DNA of 64,000 nucleotides, from assembly GCF_019597925.1 (NCBI RefSeq), contig NZ_CP080442.1, positions 3,797,501-3,861,500 of the forward strand, in the 5' to 3' direction. A program made the translations under genes and the position numbers. Below, one piece after another: positions 1-10,300 of this stretch; position 1 is the first letter of the stretch, and every line of letters starts with the position of its first letter. This DNA is from [Clostridium] scindens. Its GTDB lineage: Bacteria > Bacillota > Clostridia > Lachnospirales > Lachnospiraceae. A model generated the notes under the pieces. That model was not told the origin of the DNA. It did not search any database and saw nothing but the letters and a program-made list of their open reading frames with translations.

Positions 1-981
1 CTTATGCTTTTTCTTGAAATATACGTAGGTCCCTATCAAGGCTCCCAGAGCGATCACCGCAACCACGATTCCCAGAACGATCGGTACCGGGCTGGTATTC
101 CTTACGGTATCAGAATCTGAGGCATCAATATTGGCCTTCGGCGTATCTTCGTCATCCAGATCAACCGTTGCCTGCGGCACTCCTCCATCCGGATTCTCTA
201 CCGTCGGCGTCTCAACAGTTCCCGCTGCTGTCGCTGTACCGGCCCCTGCTGTCCCTGCGCCACCACCTGCCGTTGTACCTGGCGTAGCCGTTGTACCTGG
301 CGTGCCCGTATCCGTACCGCCTTCCGTTCCTTCACCGCCTGCAGCAGGCTGCTGGACGCTTGACTGCGTATATGTAAATGCAAATACATTGTCCGCCTCA
401 TTTTTACCAAGCGTCTTTGTCAGGTTATAGGCATCAGGACGATATCCTTCAATATATTGATAGGCTATCACCGGCTTGTCGCCCACGGCCCCGTAATAGG
501 TACGGCTAGGGGCAAGTTCATTCCCGCCGCCGTCCTGATAATTGACCGTATAAGATACCATATCGCCTTGGATGCCATAAGCAACCACATATTCTGCATC
601 CTTCGTCACCGTAAATGCAGAGTCCGCAACCGTATTGTTGTCGCGGCCGCTTTCACGGACGCCCTTTATATAGTACTTATCGCCGTTTTTCAGATCAACC
701 ATTCCGGCAGTTGCATCCAGCACCACCACATCTCCGGCTCTCAGTCCGGTAATCCTGATGGCATCCCCGCCTGATATCTGGGCTGAGCCGCCGATTACGT
801 GTACGCCGCCGGTTCCATTAAAGGTTCCCTGGTTCCCTGCAAATAGCGTTACCGTATAGGTATATTCCTTCTCATTTCCTCCTTCAGCCGCAAATGCAGT
901 CTGAACGGTCATACACAGCAGAAGTGCCATGATCAGAAGGCCTTTTCGTAATCTCCCGCATGATCTCATACTTACTCTCAT
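1..981 (-). CDS. MucBP-type cell-surface protein, partial
   Basis: The gene runs off the left edge, so its last residues are not visible. The chosen ATG (981) sits three bases after the stop of the previous gene and follows an AAAGGGGG ribosome site; another in-frame ATG lies at 969. Residues 1-31 form a signal peptide ending in AFAA. Residues about 140-205 resemble a MucBP repeat (VNYQDGGGNEL, TYYGAVGDK, YIEGY). A Gly/Ala/Thr/Pro-rich linker follows, then a membrane helix at about 299-320 and a basic YFKKKHK tail. It is the most distal visible gene of the pilus operon. Inference: a membrane-held surface protein that may bind mucin-like ligands. No sorting motif is seen before the helix. Confidence 0.8.
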   Translation of the reverse strand, partial: MRVSMRSCGRLRKGLLIMALLLCMTVQTAFAAEGGNEKEYTYTVTLFAGNQGTFNGTGGVHVIGGSAQISGGDAIRITGLRAGDVVVLDATAGMVDLKNGDKYYIKGVRESGRDNNTVADSAFTVTKDAEYVVAYGIQGDMVSYTVNYQDGGGNELAPSRTYYGAVGDKPVIAYQYIEGYRPDAYNLTKTLGKNEADNVFAFTYTQSSVQQPAAGGEGTEGGTDTGTPGTTATPGTTAGGGAGTAGAGTATAAGTVETPTVENPDGGVPQATVDLDDEDTPKANIDASDSDTVRNTSPVPIVLGIVVAVIALGALIGTYVYFKKKHK

Positions 982-983
982 AC

Positions 984-1769
984 TTATTCGGCCCCCTTTC
1001 CATTCCCATATCCGCCATGTGCTTCTGATGCCTGCTCATCCTTCTGGTCTCTCATTCGCTTGAGTACAAGAAGCAGAATCATCAGTCCCAGCGCAAGCGC
1101 TGCCAGAGATATGTAAAGCATTATGCTGGAATCATCGCCAGTCTTCACGGTCTTCGCCTTCTTGCCCGGAGTACCCGTCGCAGGTGGCGCGCCTGCCGCT
1201 TTCTCAGCGGCGAATTTCATCTGCAGTTTTGCCAATGTATTCTGGTAATCATTTCCGTGCGTCTCTCCCTCCAGAGATACTTTCAGGACAATCTTTGCTG
1301 ATTTCCCTCCTGATATCCGATCCAGATAGAAGAATTCCTCCAATGAACTCGTTGCCTGATGAAGACCTTTCCCGCCTTTGCTGTCGCCCTCGCCTCCGAT
1401 GGACTCACTACTATAAAGTAATGTAGATTCACCTCTCGGATTTACATAGTTAAGGATGTAGGAGTAAGCTCCGCCATTCGCGCTATTATCGCTGTCTTCC
1501 AGGCTTTGCAGTACCTCGTTGGCCATGTACCAGTCTGTATCTGCATGATAAGTATTCTCCAAAGTCAGCGTAATCTCTATGGAATCGCCTGGCTGTAGTT
1601 TATATACCGCCTCATCAATATCAGAACTTTTGAACGTGCTGTCCATCTTGTCTCCGTCAAAACTTACTTTCCATCCATCCTTGCCTTTAAAATCCTCTGC
1701 GGATACGCTCATAGGGATGGCAGCAAGCATGACCAGCATCAGAACAAAACGAATGATTTTCTTTCTCAT
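984..1769 (-). CDS. Surface protein with KTGD-type sorting signal
   Basis: A 261-residue secreted protein. It has a signal peptide (about 1-24), a beta-rich extracellular part of about 170 residues, an Ala/Pro/Gly/Lys linker, then VKTGDDSS followed by a 20-residue hydrophobic helix and KRMRDQK. The KTGD-helix-basic tail layout matches the non-LPXTG sorting signals common in Lachnospiraceae surface proteins, which is a family-level comparison. It lies in the pilus operon, 13 nt after the TasA-like gene 1783-2547. I do not recognise the extracellular domain. It may be an assembly or anchoring partner of the TasA-like proteins. Confidence 0.75.
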   Translation of the reverse strand: MRKKIIRFVLMLVMLAAIPMSVSAEDFKGKDGWKVSFDGDKMDSTFKSSDIDEAVYKLQPGDSIEITLTLENTYHADTDWYMANEVLQSLEDSDNSANGGAYSYILNYVNPRGESTLLYSSESIGGEGDSKGGKGLHQATSSLEEFFYLDRISGGKSAKIVLKVSLEGETHGNDYQNTLAKLQMKFAAEKAAGAPPATGTPGKKAKTVKTGDDSSIMLYISLAALALGLMILLLVLKRMRDQKDEQASEAHGGYGNGKGAE

Positions 1770-1782
1770 GTCTCTCTCCTCC

Positions 1783-2547
1783 CTACTGCAGGCTTATAGT
1801 CCCGTCAGAAGCCACATTTACGTCAATACCCCACGCGCTTTTGATAGCATCCTTCGCATTATGCGTCTGAACCGCATCCACTTCTGCTTCCAGATTAAAA
1901 TTCACGCCGTCATAGTTAAATGTAGTGGTAATCACCGTGTGACCATCTTCAATCCGGGTTTCCTCGGTTACCTTATTTGCCACCGCATCGTCAATCCGAA
2001 TGCTGTCTGCAAATGCAGGTGCCATCTCTCCGCTCTTTAACACCCTTGGATAATATAGCATGATGCGTTCTTCTGTGGAATTATTCTTATCATTTATCCA
2101 TCCGTTTCCCGTCATCCCAAGATCAATTAATTTTGGCGACAGAGATGTTACCTTGTTTCCATCTTTATCTGTCCAACTCTTCACTATGCTTACCCGAACA
2201 TACTCATCGATTGCACCACTGTTTCTTACGGTTAGTTTTTCATCATACTTCTTCCCAAGGGCAACCTTTTCTTCTTTCCCAAGCATATCCTTAAGAAGTT
2301 CTCCTTGACTTTCCTTCCACGCATCCCCGCTTCCAGCATAATCCCTGGAACTAATGTCCTTACCGTTCTCCACCAGCGTTACGCCGATGTGGGATACTTC
2401 CAGCTGGGCCGTATAATTATCGCTGAAATAGGTAAGCGCTGCCCTTGTACTCCCTAGCGCGCTGGCTGCCAGCAGAATGACTGCCAGCGCCAATAACGCC
2501 ATCGTCGTCTTATGGTTACTGCGGGAGGTCCTCTTCTTATTGTTCAT
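1783..2547 (-). CDS. TasA/CalY-like protein (SipW-type signal peptide)
   Basis: A 254-residue protein with a basic N-terminus, a hydrophobic helix (about 16-33) and the sequence STRAALTYFSDNYTAQLEV. This is the signal-peptide region typical of TasA/camelysin proteins that are cleaved by the dedicated signal peptidase SipW. The mature part continues with the conserved pattern 'KLTVRNSGAIDEYVRVSIVK', which fits a jelly-roll fibre subunit, and lacks a sorting motif or C-terminal helix. TasA proteins form extracellular matrix fibres in Bacillus (established). No sipW gene is visible in the window. The gene is 3 nt from the second TasA-like gene, so the two are co-translated. Confidence 0.75.
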   Translation of the reverse strand: MNNKKRTSRSNHKTTMALLALAVILLAASALGSTRAALTYFSDNYTAQLEVSHIGVTLVENGKDISSRDYAGSGDAWKESQGELLKDMLGKEEKVALGKKYDEKLTVRNSGAIDEYVRVSIVKSWTDKDGNKVTSLSPKLIDLGMTGNGWINDKNNSTEERIMLYYPRVLKSGEMAPAFADSIRIDDAVANKVTEETRIEDGHTVITTTFNYDGVNFNLEAEVDAVQTHNAKDAIKSAWGIDVNVASDGTISLQ

Positions 2548-2550
2548 TCA

Positions 2551-3069
2551 TTATTCCCCCTCTCCGCCAATATCTGTTGTTGTATCGATAATCTTGCTCC
2601 AGTCTGCATAAGGAGTGCCATCATCTTTATAAAGCACTTGCGTGCACTCCTGGATTACCACGACGTTAAAACTATCCTTCAGGTCTTCCGGTATTGTAAT
2701 CTCTGCCAGAAGTTCCTTTGTCATCCCTCCTGCCGGAAGAATGTCGTTATAGTACCAATAGCCGTCGCTGTCTCTTTCTTCCCATGCTCCGGCCTCTCCG
2801 GAGAACTGAACCGTAAACTGGCTTCCGCAGAATACCTTTACACGCACAAAGCATTCATTTTCTCCCGTATTCTGAATCTGAATATGCTTGGTCCAATTGT
2901 CAAATTCCTCTACAATATCCGTCTTCGATCCGATAGATATAGTATGGGATCCGCTAGCCGTCGCATAAGTTGTAAAATATGCGATGGCGCTGTGTATCGT
3001 CATGCTTCCGGCCAGAGCAACTGCAACGGCTGTCAGCCAGACTGTTTTCTTTTTTAAGAATTTTCTCAT
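2551..3069 (-). CDS. Second TasA/CalY-like protein
   Basis: A 172-residue protein with the same N-terminal plan as its neighbour: basic MRKFLKKK, a hydrophobic helix, then IAYFTTYATASGSHTISIG. The motif IQIQNTGENECFVRVKVFCG matches the TasA-type 'N-x-G-x-x-x-x-x-VRV' strand. There is no C-terminal anchor. It is shorter than Bacillus TasA (about 260 residues) and nearer to TapA-like or minor subunits. It probably needs SipW for cleavage, like the gene before it. It lies 15 nt downstream of the minor pilin gene in the same operon. Confidence 0.7.
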   Translation of the reverse strand: MRKFLKKKTVWLTAVAVALAGSMTIHSAIAYFTTYATASGSHTISIGSKTDIVEEFDNWTKHIQIQNTGENECFVRVKVFCGSQFTVQFSGEAGAWEERDSDGYWYYNDILPAGGMTKELLAEITIPEDLKDSFNVVVIQECTQVLYKDDGTPYADWSKIIDTTTDIGGEGE

Positions 3070-3084
3070 TGCTTCCAGCCTCCC

Positions 3085-4083
3085 TTACTTCTGCGTCCAA
3101 TTCCAGTCATCGCCTTCTTCCTGCGGCGGATCAAAATGATTCACCACTCCTGTGCCTGGAATCAGCCTGTCGTCATACTTATTATTAAATGATACGGTTG
3201 CTGCCACTGCCTGGCCGGCATCCACCAACTGCTGTGCTACGATAGTCGTTTCCTGGACTACCTCCCCTTCCGGCTTATAGCTCGCCCCGCTGTATACCTC
3301 TGTAACGGTAACTTGCGCGCCTACCGGAATCTTCTCGACAACTACGGATTGTGTTCCCGCCCCATTGTACCGGATACGTTCCACCGTGCTGCGCACCGTC
3401 TCTCCATTCTTGACTGCCTCCACCTGGAACACAAAATCAACGCTTCCCAAAGACTCATTATAATTGCTTAAAGTCTTTTCAATGATCAGGCTTCCATACT
3501 GCTCTTCACGCTCTGCTTTCAGCCCGATAACCGGGTCATAGAGCCATTCGTCAGTGCCTCCCTGGGCATACAGGTTGCCGGGCAGCGCCGTCAGATACGG
3601 CGTAAATGTATACTTATAAGAATAGTCCTGGTTAAACGTTTCCTCGGGCACCACCAGATACATGCCTGTTGCAAGATTTCCGACGCTTCCTGTCCCGCCA
3701 GCAACGAATATCTCTTCTGTCTTTTGCGTTTCATCGGTAATCTTTCCATATGCCGCCTCTGCCATGTCAAGCCACTCCTGCGCAGTCGTGGAAGCGCTGA
3801 TGCCACCAAGCCCCAGGCCCTGGAATCCTTCCAGTTCCGTATATCTACCGGATGCATCCACGTCAGCCACCTTATAGAGCGCTACCGGAATCGTCATCTG
3901 CCCAAGGTCTTCTTTGAAATCCCCTGCGGTAGACTCTGTATCCACCTTTACTGTCAGGCTGCACAGTCTGCCCGTCTCAATCCGGTCCGCTGCCTGTGTA
4001 TTCACCAAGGTCAATACCGGAAGGGCCAATGCACAGATGAGCGCGACTGCGCTTCCCTTTTTCATAATCTTTCCTAGTTTCAC
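3085..4083 (-). CDS. Minor pilin-like secreted protein
   Basis: A 332-residue protein with a GTG start at 4083 (ribosome site GGAGGG), overlapping the stop of the upstream sortase by four bases. It has a signal peptide (about 1-31, ending TQAA), a domain with IPVALYKVADVDASGRY, as found in pilin N-domains, and a second domain at about 195-315 (GSLIIEKTL ... VDFVFQVEA ... VTVTEVYSGASY) resembling DUF5979/SpaA-like Ig folds with a degenerate E-box. It ends DDWNWTQK, without an LPXTG motif or membrane helix. Inference: an accessory pilus subunit held by a route other than standard sorting, or released. It shares the operon with two class C sortases. Confidence 0.7.
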   Translation of the reverse strand: MKLGKIMKKGSAVALICALALPVLTLVNTQAADRIETGRLCSLTVKVDTESTAGDFKEDLGQMTIPVALYKVADVDASGRYTELEGFQGLGLGGISASTTAQEWLDMAEAAYGKITDETQKTEEIFVAGGTGSVGNLATGMYLVVPEETFNQDYSYKYTFTPYLTALPGNLYAQGGTDEWLYDPVIGLKAEREEQYGSLIIEKTLSNYNESLGSVDFVFQVEAVKNGETVRSTVERIRYNGAGTQSVVVEKIPVGAQVTVTEVYSGASYKPEGEVVQETTIVAQQLVDAGQAVAATVSFNNKYDDRLIPGTGVVNHFDPPQEEGDDWNWTQK

Positions 4084-4976
4084 TTCTTACCCTCCTCCGA
4101 ATCTTTTCTAGCCTGCTTTCTATGAGGCTTGAACAGATGTTTCATCAGTATGATCACGATCGCGGTCACTGCCAAGCCAAGTAACAAGAATAACATATAG
4201 TAGTTCTGAATCGCCTGTACCATGGAGTCTGTCAGGCTACTTTCTAGTTCTTCCCCATCGTAAGGAATCCTGTGGCCTCTCACTAGAAGCCGGTGCGTGT
4301 TTACGCCATACGGCGTACAGGTAAATAAAGTTACATAATCCTGGCCCTCTTCAATCTGAAGGGCTTGCTCCAGCGTCTCGTGGTCATCCTTATCAACCAT
4401 TGAAAGAATCTGGTCTACTTCATATGCAAAATTCTTATCCAGAATATGAAGATAAAATCTGTCTCCCTTCTTCATCTGGTCGATATCTGTAAATAGTTTT
4501 GCCGATGGAAGCCCTCTGTGAGCAGAGAGAACGCTATGCGTACTCTTGCCGCCCATTGGAAGTTTTGTGCCGTTCAGGTGTCCGACGCCTGTCTGCAATA
4601 CCTCGTCGGAGGTTCCATGGTAAATAGAGAGCTCTACGTTAATCTTGGGAATCGAAAGATATCCCATAATTCCATTGCCACCTACATTCAGGACTTTCCA
4701 ATATTCTGTGTCTTTGATGTCATTCAGATCGGACTGCGTGCTGAAGACATCGCCAAAGATATTATTAAGGTCAAAAGAATTGTTAAAATTTTCGGCGGCC
4801 TTCCACGCCTTATCAAAATCTTCCGGCGTCATATTGCTGACCGCTTTATCATAGTTTGTGATCAGCTGCTGCTGCCTGTAAGTATTCCATTGATTGGAGA
4901 CAGTCGGATATATGAGAACTGCGAATCCGATCAGGAACAATAATCCAAATATAAATGTCGTTATCTTACGCTTCAT
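4080..4976 (-). CDS. Class C sortase (pilus polymerase)
   Basis: A 298-residue class C sortase. It has an N-terminal membrane helix (about 7-25), a catalytic His in STHSVLSAHRGLPSA, the catalytic TLFTC Cys followed by TPYGVNTHRLLVRGHR with the essential Arg, and the class C-specific C-terminal helix (about 255-280). It joins pilin subunits by cleaving an LPXTG-type motif and linking to a pilin Lys (family knowledge). Its start overlaps the end of the other sortase gene by 11 bases, which implies translational coupling. Two class C sortases for one pilus usually divide substrates between backbone and accessory pilins. Which one handles which subunit cannot be read from sequence. Confidence 0.92.
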   Translation of the reverse strand: MKRKITTFIFGLLFLIGFAVLIYPTVSNQWNTYRQQQLITNYDKAVSNMTPEDFDKAWKAAENFNNSFDLNNIFGDVFSTQSDLNDIKDTEYWKVLNVGGNGIMGYLSIPKINVELSIYHGTSDEVLQTGVGHLNGTKLPMGGKSTHSVLSAHRGLPSAKLFTDIDQMKKGDRFYLHILDKNFAYEVDQILSMVDKDDHETLEQALQIEEGQDYVTLFTCTPYGVNTHRLLVRGHRIPYDGEELESSLTDSMVQAIQNYYMLFLLLGLAVTAIVIILMKHLFKPHRKQARKDSEEGKK

Positions 4977-5814
4977 GCTTCTTTTTACGCTCCCTCACAT
5001 ACATTCCTCCTATCAATGCTGCCGTAAGCAGCAATCCTATAACTACCCAGAGAATGTAATTCGTTTCCAGGCTGATAGAAGAATCTTTCTCACTACTATA
5101 AGCCTCTTTATACGGAACCCTGTGACCTCTTACCAGAAGCCTCTCTGTGTTGACTCCATACGGCGTGCAGGTCAAAAGCGTCATCAGATCCCTGCCTTTT
5201 TCCACATTCAAATCCGACGTATCCTCAGGCTTCACGATACTAATCCTATCAACTTCATAGCAGAGGATGTCATCCAGAACATAAATCATAAAGTGATTGC
5301 CCTTCTTCATCTTATCCAGATCTGTAAATAGTATTGCGCTGGGAAGGCCTCTATGTGCGGAGATCACGCTGTGGGTGCTCTTCCCTCCTATCGGAAGAGA
5401 ACTTCCTTCCAGATGCCCCGCCGCATTCTTAAGCACCTCCTCTGTCGTATAATGGTAAATTGGCAATTCCACATCAATCTTTGGAATCTCCACCATCCCC
5501 ATTATGCCATCGCCTGTAATATTCAGACACGACTCATAGGATCTATCCTTTTCTTCCTTTGCGTCAGCAATGGCAAAAGAATCGGGCAGAATCATTGGAA
5601 CCAGCGCGCTGTTATAATCCCGCGCGTTCTTCCACTCTTTTTCATAATCAATCTTTCCGTCTTTCTTAAGTTCCGCCACCTTGGCATCATAATTGCTGAT
5701 AAGCTTTGACTGCCTGTATGTATTCCATTTGTTCGCTATGGTTGGATACAGCAGCAAGGACAGCCCTATGATAAAAACAGCCACGATTATAATGTTCGAA
5801 TATTTCTTCTTCAT
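4966..5814 (-). CDS. Class C sortase (second pilus polymerase)
   Basis: A 282-residue class C sortase, paralogous to the next gene. It has an N-terminal helix, STHSVISAHRGLPSA with the catalytic His, TLLTC with the catalytic Cys, TPYGVNTERLLVRGHR with the Arg, and a C-terminal membrane helix followed by RERKKKHEA. It is the first gene after the major pilin and is separated from it by a strong GC hairpin at 5847-5872. That hairpin may lower sortase expression relative to pilin. The paralogues share the WNTYRQ segment next to the first helix, so they probably arose by duplication. Confidence 0.92.
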   Translation of the reverse strand: MKKKYSNIIIVAVFIIGLSLLLYPTIANKWNTYRQSKLISNYDAKVAELKKDGKIDYEKEWKNARDYNSALVPMILPDSFAIADAKEEKDRSYESCLNITGDGIMGMVEIPKIDVELPIYHYTTEEVLKNAAGHLEGSSLPIGGKSTHSVISAHRGLPSAILFTDLDKMKKGNHFMIYVLDDILCYEVDRISIVKPEDTSDLNVEKGRDLMTLLTCTPYGVNTERLLVRGHRVPYKEAYSSEKDSSISLETNYILWVVIGLLLTAALIGGMYVRERKKKHEA

Positions 5815-5846
5815 ATGAGTTCTCCTTGATGCTGTATATATAAAAT

Positions 5847-5872
5847 GCAGGGCGGACGCTTCTCCGCCCTGC
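5847..5872 (-). terminator. GC-rich hairpin between major pilin and sortases
   Basis: A perfect 10-bp inverted repeat GCAGGGCGGA / TCCGCCCTGC with a 6-nt loop, followed on the minus strand by ATTTTATATATA. It lies in the 69-nt gap between pilin and sortase genes. Probably a leaky terminator or mRNA-stabilising hairpin that sets a high pilin:sortase ratio (inference). Confidence 0.6.
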
Positions 5873-5883
5873 AGCCAAATAAA

Positions 5884-7326
5884 CTATTTGTTTTCTTTGC
5901 GGCGTGATGCAAAGAACAGTGCTGCTGCGATAATCATGATCAGGCAGCCACCAATTGTGAAGATCGTTGTACCGATACCACCAGTTCCTGGCAGAGCGTT
6001 AAGCTTCGTATCCGCCATGGAAGCTGTCGCCTCTACAGTTGCTGTAGCCGGTTTTCCATCTTTTAACTCTAATTTAGCATCAGAATCCGTCGTATTTACG
6101 CTGTATCCATTCGGAGCCTTTGTCTCTTTGAAGTAGTAGGTTCCTAAATCCAGGCCCTGAACTTTAACGGTTCCATCCTTGCCTGTAACAATGACCGTTG
6201 CTGCATCTTCCGTTCCCCAGCCAGACAGTTTGTTATCCTTGTCAAACTGCGCGAATAGAACTTCTTCTTTCCCAGCATCATTCTTTACTTTCTTATATAC
6301 TTTGAACTGTGCATCTTCAAGCGTCTTCCCGCCGTCTCCGGTCTTGGTTAATATAATCTGGCCTGTATAAACATCCTCATGATCAGATCCATACTTATCG
6401 TTCGGATTATTTTTGTCATTGCCTACTTGAATATCATTTCCAATTTTCGTATCTATCACCGTAACATCATAAGAGATTACAATGCTCTGATTTGCATAGT
6501 CATTATTCTGAACTAAGCTTGATAAATCTAATACAAATGAAGACGTGCCATTAGCATTTTTTGTTACATCGGCAGAGTAAGATACCGGCTCTCCTGTTCC
6601 AACCTTTACACTCACTGGTAATTTTCCATTAACTACATTATAAGTCGCGCCGCTCAATGTATCCTCGAATACATAGGTCTTGTTCGTATCTGTCTCAGCA
6701 ATATAAGGTATCGTTGATTTTGCAGTATATGTAACCGTCTTACTGATCTCTGTCACTTTCTCTTTATCTTCTGCAGTCTTATCCACCTTATTTGGCGCTT
6801 TTTTTGCATTTATTTCTGTTGTGTCTTCCTTGCCAAATCCTACATAAACTGCCATTGGGCTATATACATAGCCTTCTTCTGTTGCCCTGATCGCATAAAC
6901 TCCGGCGGAGGTAACTGCACTGCCATTTACAAAAGGCATAAACATATTATTGCTAAGTCCTTTTAACGCTGCAGCAATCTTATCTGCGTCCGCGGCTATT
7001 ATCTTATCTTTAATGGAATCATCAATTACTGCGTCTGCATCAACATACTTGATCAGGCCGGCAATAATTCTCTGATCATCGTCCCCATTTGCCGCGCCTC
7101 CAAATGCGGTTCTGTATGACGCTGCTGCGCCATCTGTAAATTTCCATCCTGTTACCGCTGTATTGTCTGTCTCGATAACCTGCGCAATCGTTAACGTAGC
7201 TTTGTCTGCATTCTTAACGGTAACCTTGCTGTTAGCGTCGCCCGGAGCCGCGAAGGTAGTGATCCCCATTCCCAGCACCAGAGCTAATGTCAGAAGCATT
7301 GCTAAAACTTTTTTAATCTTGCTCAT
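5884..7326 (-). CDS. Major pilin, SpaA/SpaH-type isopeptide-forming
   Basis: A 480-residue backbone pilin. It has a signal peptide (about 1-27, ending TFAA), an N-domain, a middle domain beginning after AKKAPNKVDK (the likely pilin-motif region that supplies the polymerising Lys), and a C-terminal Cna-B-type domain with an E-box YYFKETKAPNGY that should support an intramolecular Lys-Asn isopeptide bond. It ends with LPGTG, a membrane helix and SRRKENK. All elements needed for class C sortase polymerisation are present. It lies 29 nt after the giant adhesin gene and before the two sortases. Length and layout match backbone pilins of Gram-positive bacteria. Confidence 0.9.
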   Translation of the reverse strand: MSKIKKVLAMLLTLALVLGMGITTFAAPGDANSKVTVKNADKATLTIAQVIETDNTAVTGWKFTDGAAASYRTAFGGAANGDDDQRIIAGLIKYVDADAVIDDSIKDKIIAADADKIAAALKGLSNNMFMPFVNGSAVTSAGVYAIRATEEGYVYSPMAVYVGFGKEDTTEINAKKAPNKVDKTAEDKEKVTEISKTVTYTAKSTIPYIAETDTNKTYVFEDTLSGATYNVVNGKLPVSVKVGTGEPVSYSADVTKNANGTSSFVLDLSSLVQNNDYANQSIVISYDVTVIDTKIGNDIQVGNDKNNPNDKYGSDHEDVYTGQIILTKTGDGGKTLEDAQFKVYKKVKNDAGKEEVLFAQFDKDNKLSGWGTEDAATVIVTGKDGTVKVQGLDLGTYYFKETKAPNGYSVNTTDSDAKLELKDGKPATATVEATASMADTKLNALPGTGGIGTTIFTIGGCLIMIIAAALFFASRRKENK

Positions 7327-7355
7327 ACTCTTTTCTCCTTTTCTCCATTGGATTT

Positions 7356-10300
7356 TTAATTTCGAGGCACTGCCTCGCTTTTCTTGTTTTTATATAGAGC
7401 CAGCATACCTGCCAAGATCATCAGCAGCGTGCCACCAGCAGTATACCAGAATATTCCCGGGCCTCCGGCCTCCGGAAGGGCGTATACCGGATCATTCTCA
7501 AACTGGAAGAATATGGTTGTCGTTCCTTCTTCCCTGTTGCCTTCTATTACTTTGCCATCAGACGTAATGGTCTTTAATGCGCCATTCTTTGTAACTTCTA
7601 CCATCCAGATGTCCGTGCTTACGGCATAGCCGTCAGGCGCTTTCATCTCCGATAATTGATACATATCTGCAGCAATCTTGCCCGTCAATGCCTGCGTGCA
7701 GTCCTCATTGACATACCACTTCACAATGCCAGTTTTATCTGACTTGCCATAGTAAGCCGTGCTGCCAGTAGTCGATTGCAACTTAAACTGTGCATTGGCC
7801 AAAACCAGTTTTGGATCGCTGGAACTTACCTTCTTAATATTCCAGTCTTTTATTACCTTCTCGTTCGTATAGATTGCCTGCCCTAAGATGCCACTCTCAT
7901 AGTCGGCTTCAGCGATCACATCTTTCCCTGCTTTGTTCAGGCCCATCGTAAACGTTGCAGTTTCCTCTGACTCATTCTTGCTACTCTTGCAGTTTGTTCC
8001 CTCGCCTATTGAAAATTCCTTTATGGCATATCCATCAGTAAGAGCCTCGGCAACCAGATATTCGCCACGCGCAAGGTTTTTTAGATCCTCTCCTGCATAA
8101 GTTGCTTGCGTGGCATTCGCAGGCACGGTCAAAGTAACTGTCTTATAAACCAATCCATCCTTTTTTATCGTAAATATAAATGTCTGGTCTTTATCGGATG
8201 TTTCCGTCAGTTTCTTTGTGATCTGCACTTCTCCGGCAATTACATTTACCACATATTCGCCCTGTGCAATCAGCCGATCCGTATCCGGATTGAGTTCTGT
8301 TCCACCGGTCTGCGTTGGTGGAAGGACTCCTCCAAGTTCTGGCATTGCTCCTCGATCAGCCGTAGCATATGGTATAAACTGAATGTTCAGTTCATAGACT
8401 TCTACTCTCTCTCCTGCTGTATCAGTTACATGTTCCGCCATATTGCCGCCAGGATTCTCGGACAGTTTATAGGTATATACAAAGTATCCAACCGCTTCAT
8501 CCGTATTTGGATAAACATATTTGACAGACGGATCCTCGCCTAAAGTAATGGTTCCTTTTTCTTGCAGTTCTGCTTTCTGAGACTCTGTCAGTTCCGGATA
8601 ACTTGGCTTTCCCGTATCTGTAGCGGTCTTTTGATCAAGTTCTAGAATCTTGAGCGTATCTGCCAGTTCATCAGCAAATCCTTCTGGTTTAATGGAGTCT
8701 CCTTTATATACTGTAATCTCCTTATCTTCCATATCCAAGGAAAGAAGTCGTACATTGACGGATGGCTGCGGGAATAATTTTGTCGAATCCTCGCTTATAT
8801 AGATTCCGGATGCTGCGCCATTCGTAGGTACCATATTGCCGCCAATAAAGTCATCCTTTGCCTTCACCTGAAAACTAGCGCTCCATGGCTGATTGTCAGG
8901 ATCTGTTGACTCCGCATTTCCGATCACGGCTGCATCCTTTGTCCAGGTGATGGTAGTCGTGCCATCTTGATTCACTTTTACCGTCACGCCGTCCATTGCC
9001 TCCAGTTTCTTATTGGACTCCTCCGTCAATTCGAAGCGCGCATCGATCACGTCAACGATCTTTTCTGGACTGATCTTATAAAAATCTCCAATCTGGCCGG
9101 CAATATCTTCAAATATCTTTGTCAGGCCATCGGTGTTATCCGTCGTATAAGCGTAGGTTCTGTCACCCTCTGGGCTCGATGCCAGGTAATTCTTAAGAAA
9201 GTCCGCAGCCTTCGTCTCGGTCCTGTGGCTTCCGTGATTATTAGTACTATCCTGGCTATGGCCTTCTTCCCACTTAAAACTGCCGCTTAATTTGTATCCA
9301 ATTGTATATAATTTGGCATATTCCTTAATTTCCTTAGCCTCATTGTTTGCATGATTCGCCACCATGCAGTTGAAACTATTGTTGCCGGAATTATATCCTG
9401 GCATTCCATCCGTAAAAAGGAGTGCATACTTGCTGGAATTCGAACGTCCGCTTAATATAGAATTGGCTTCTTCTAACGCGTCGCCCATAGGTGTTCCGCC
9501 AGACGCATACTTGTTGCTGATGAAGCGATTGATGGCGTTCACGTTATTACTTGTATCCAGCGTATAAAATCCACTGTCCGTGATCGTCGGATTTGATCCC
9601 TCTGATCCCTGATACCATATCACGGCAATCTCGCTGATGGGCGATTTCTCTTTCGTCGTGTTCACAAAGGCTTTTGCCGCATCCTGTATGTCACTCAGTT
9701 TCTTGCCATTCTCCTGCATAGAGGAACTTGCGTCCAGCACGAGCACGATACTCGCCGCCTGCGCTGCGATTCCCTCTTCCCTGCCTTTGGTAGATGCTGA
9801 CAGATCAATCTGGAATATCCGATCCGCTTCATTGACCACGCTGGCGGTTTTATCGCTCTCCAAATTCTTGACTGCTTCTTCCTTCTCCGTGTAGTTGACA
9901 ATTTTTTGTCCTTCTGTCAGAGTTGTTCCATCAGACTGGTATAGGGCTGCCGTAATACTGCCGTCTTTGCCCCTTTCGACTTTCACCTTCCATTCTGCCG
10001 TTTCTCTTACATATCCATCCGCGGGTGCCGTTTCCGTCAACGTATACTCGCCAACCCGCAGGTTCTTAAAGGTAACTTTTCCGTCGCTATACGAAACCGC
10101 TTCATAATATATGGAAGAATCCTTATCATTCTTCAGCAGGAATTTTGCGCCAGCTACCGGATTGCCTTTTGAATTTACTTTATCAAAACTAAAATCGCAG
10201 AATGCTTTTTCCACCTGTACGACCGGCATTGCATATGTTGCCGTCTGCTGCAAGGATTCCTTATTTTCCTTATATTTAACCGTTGCGGTACTGTTTGAAT

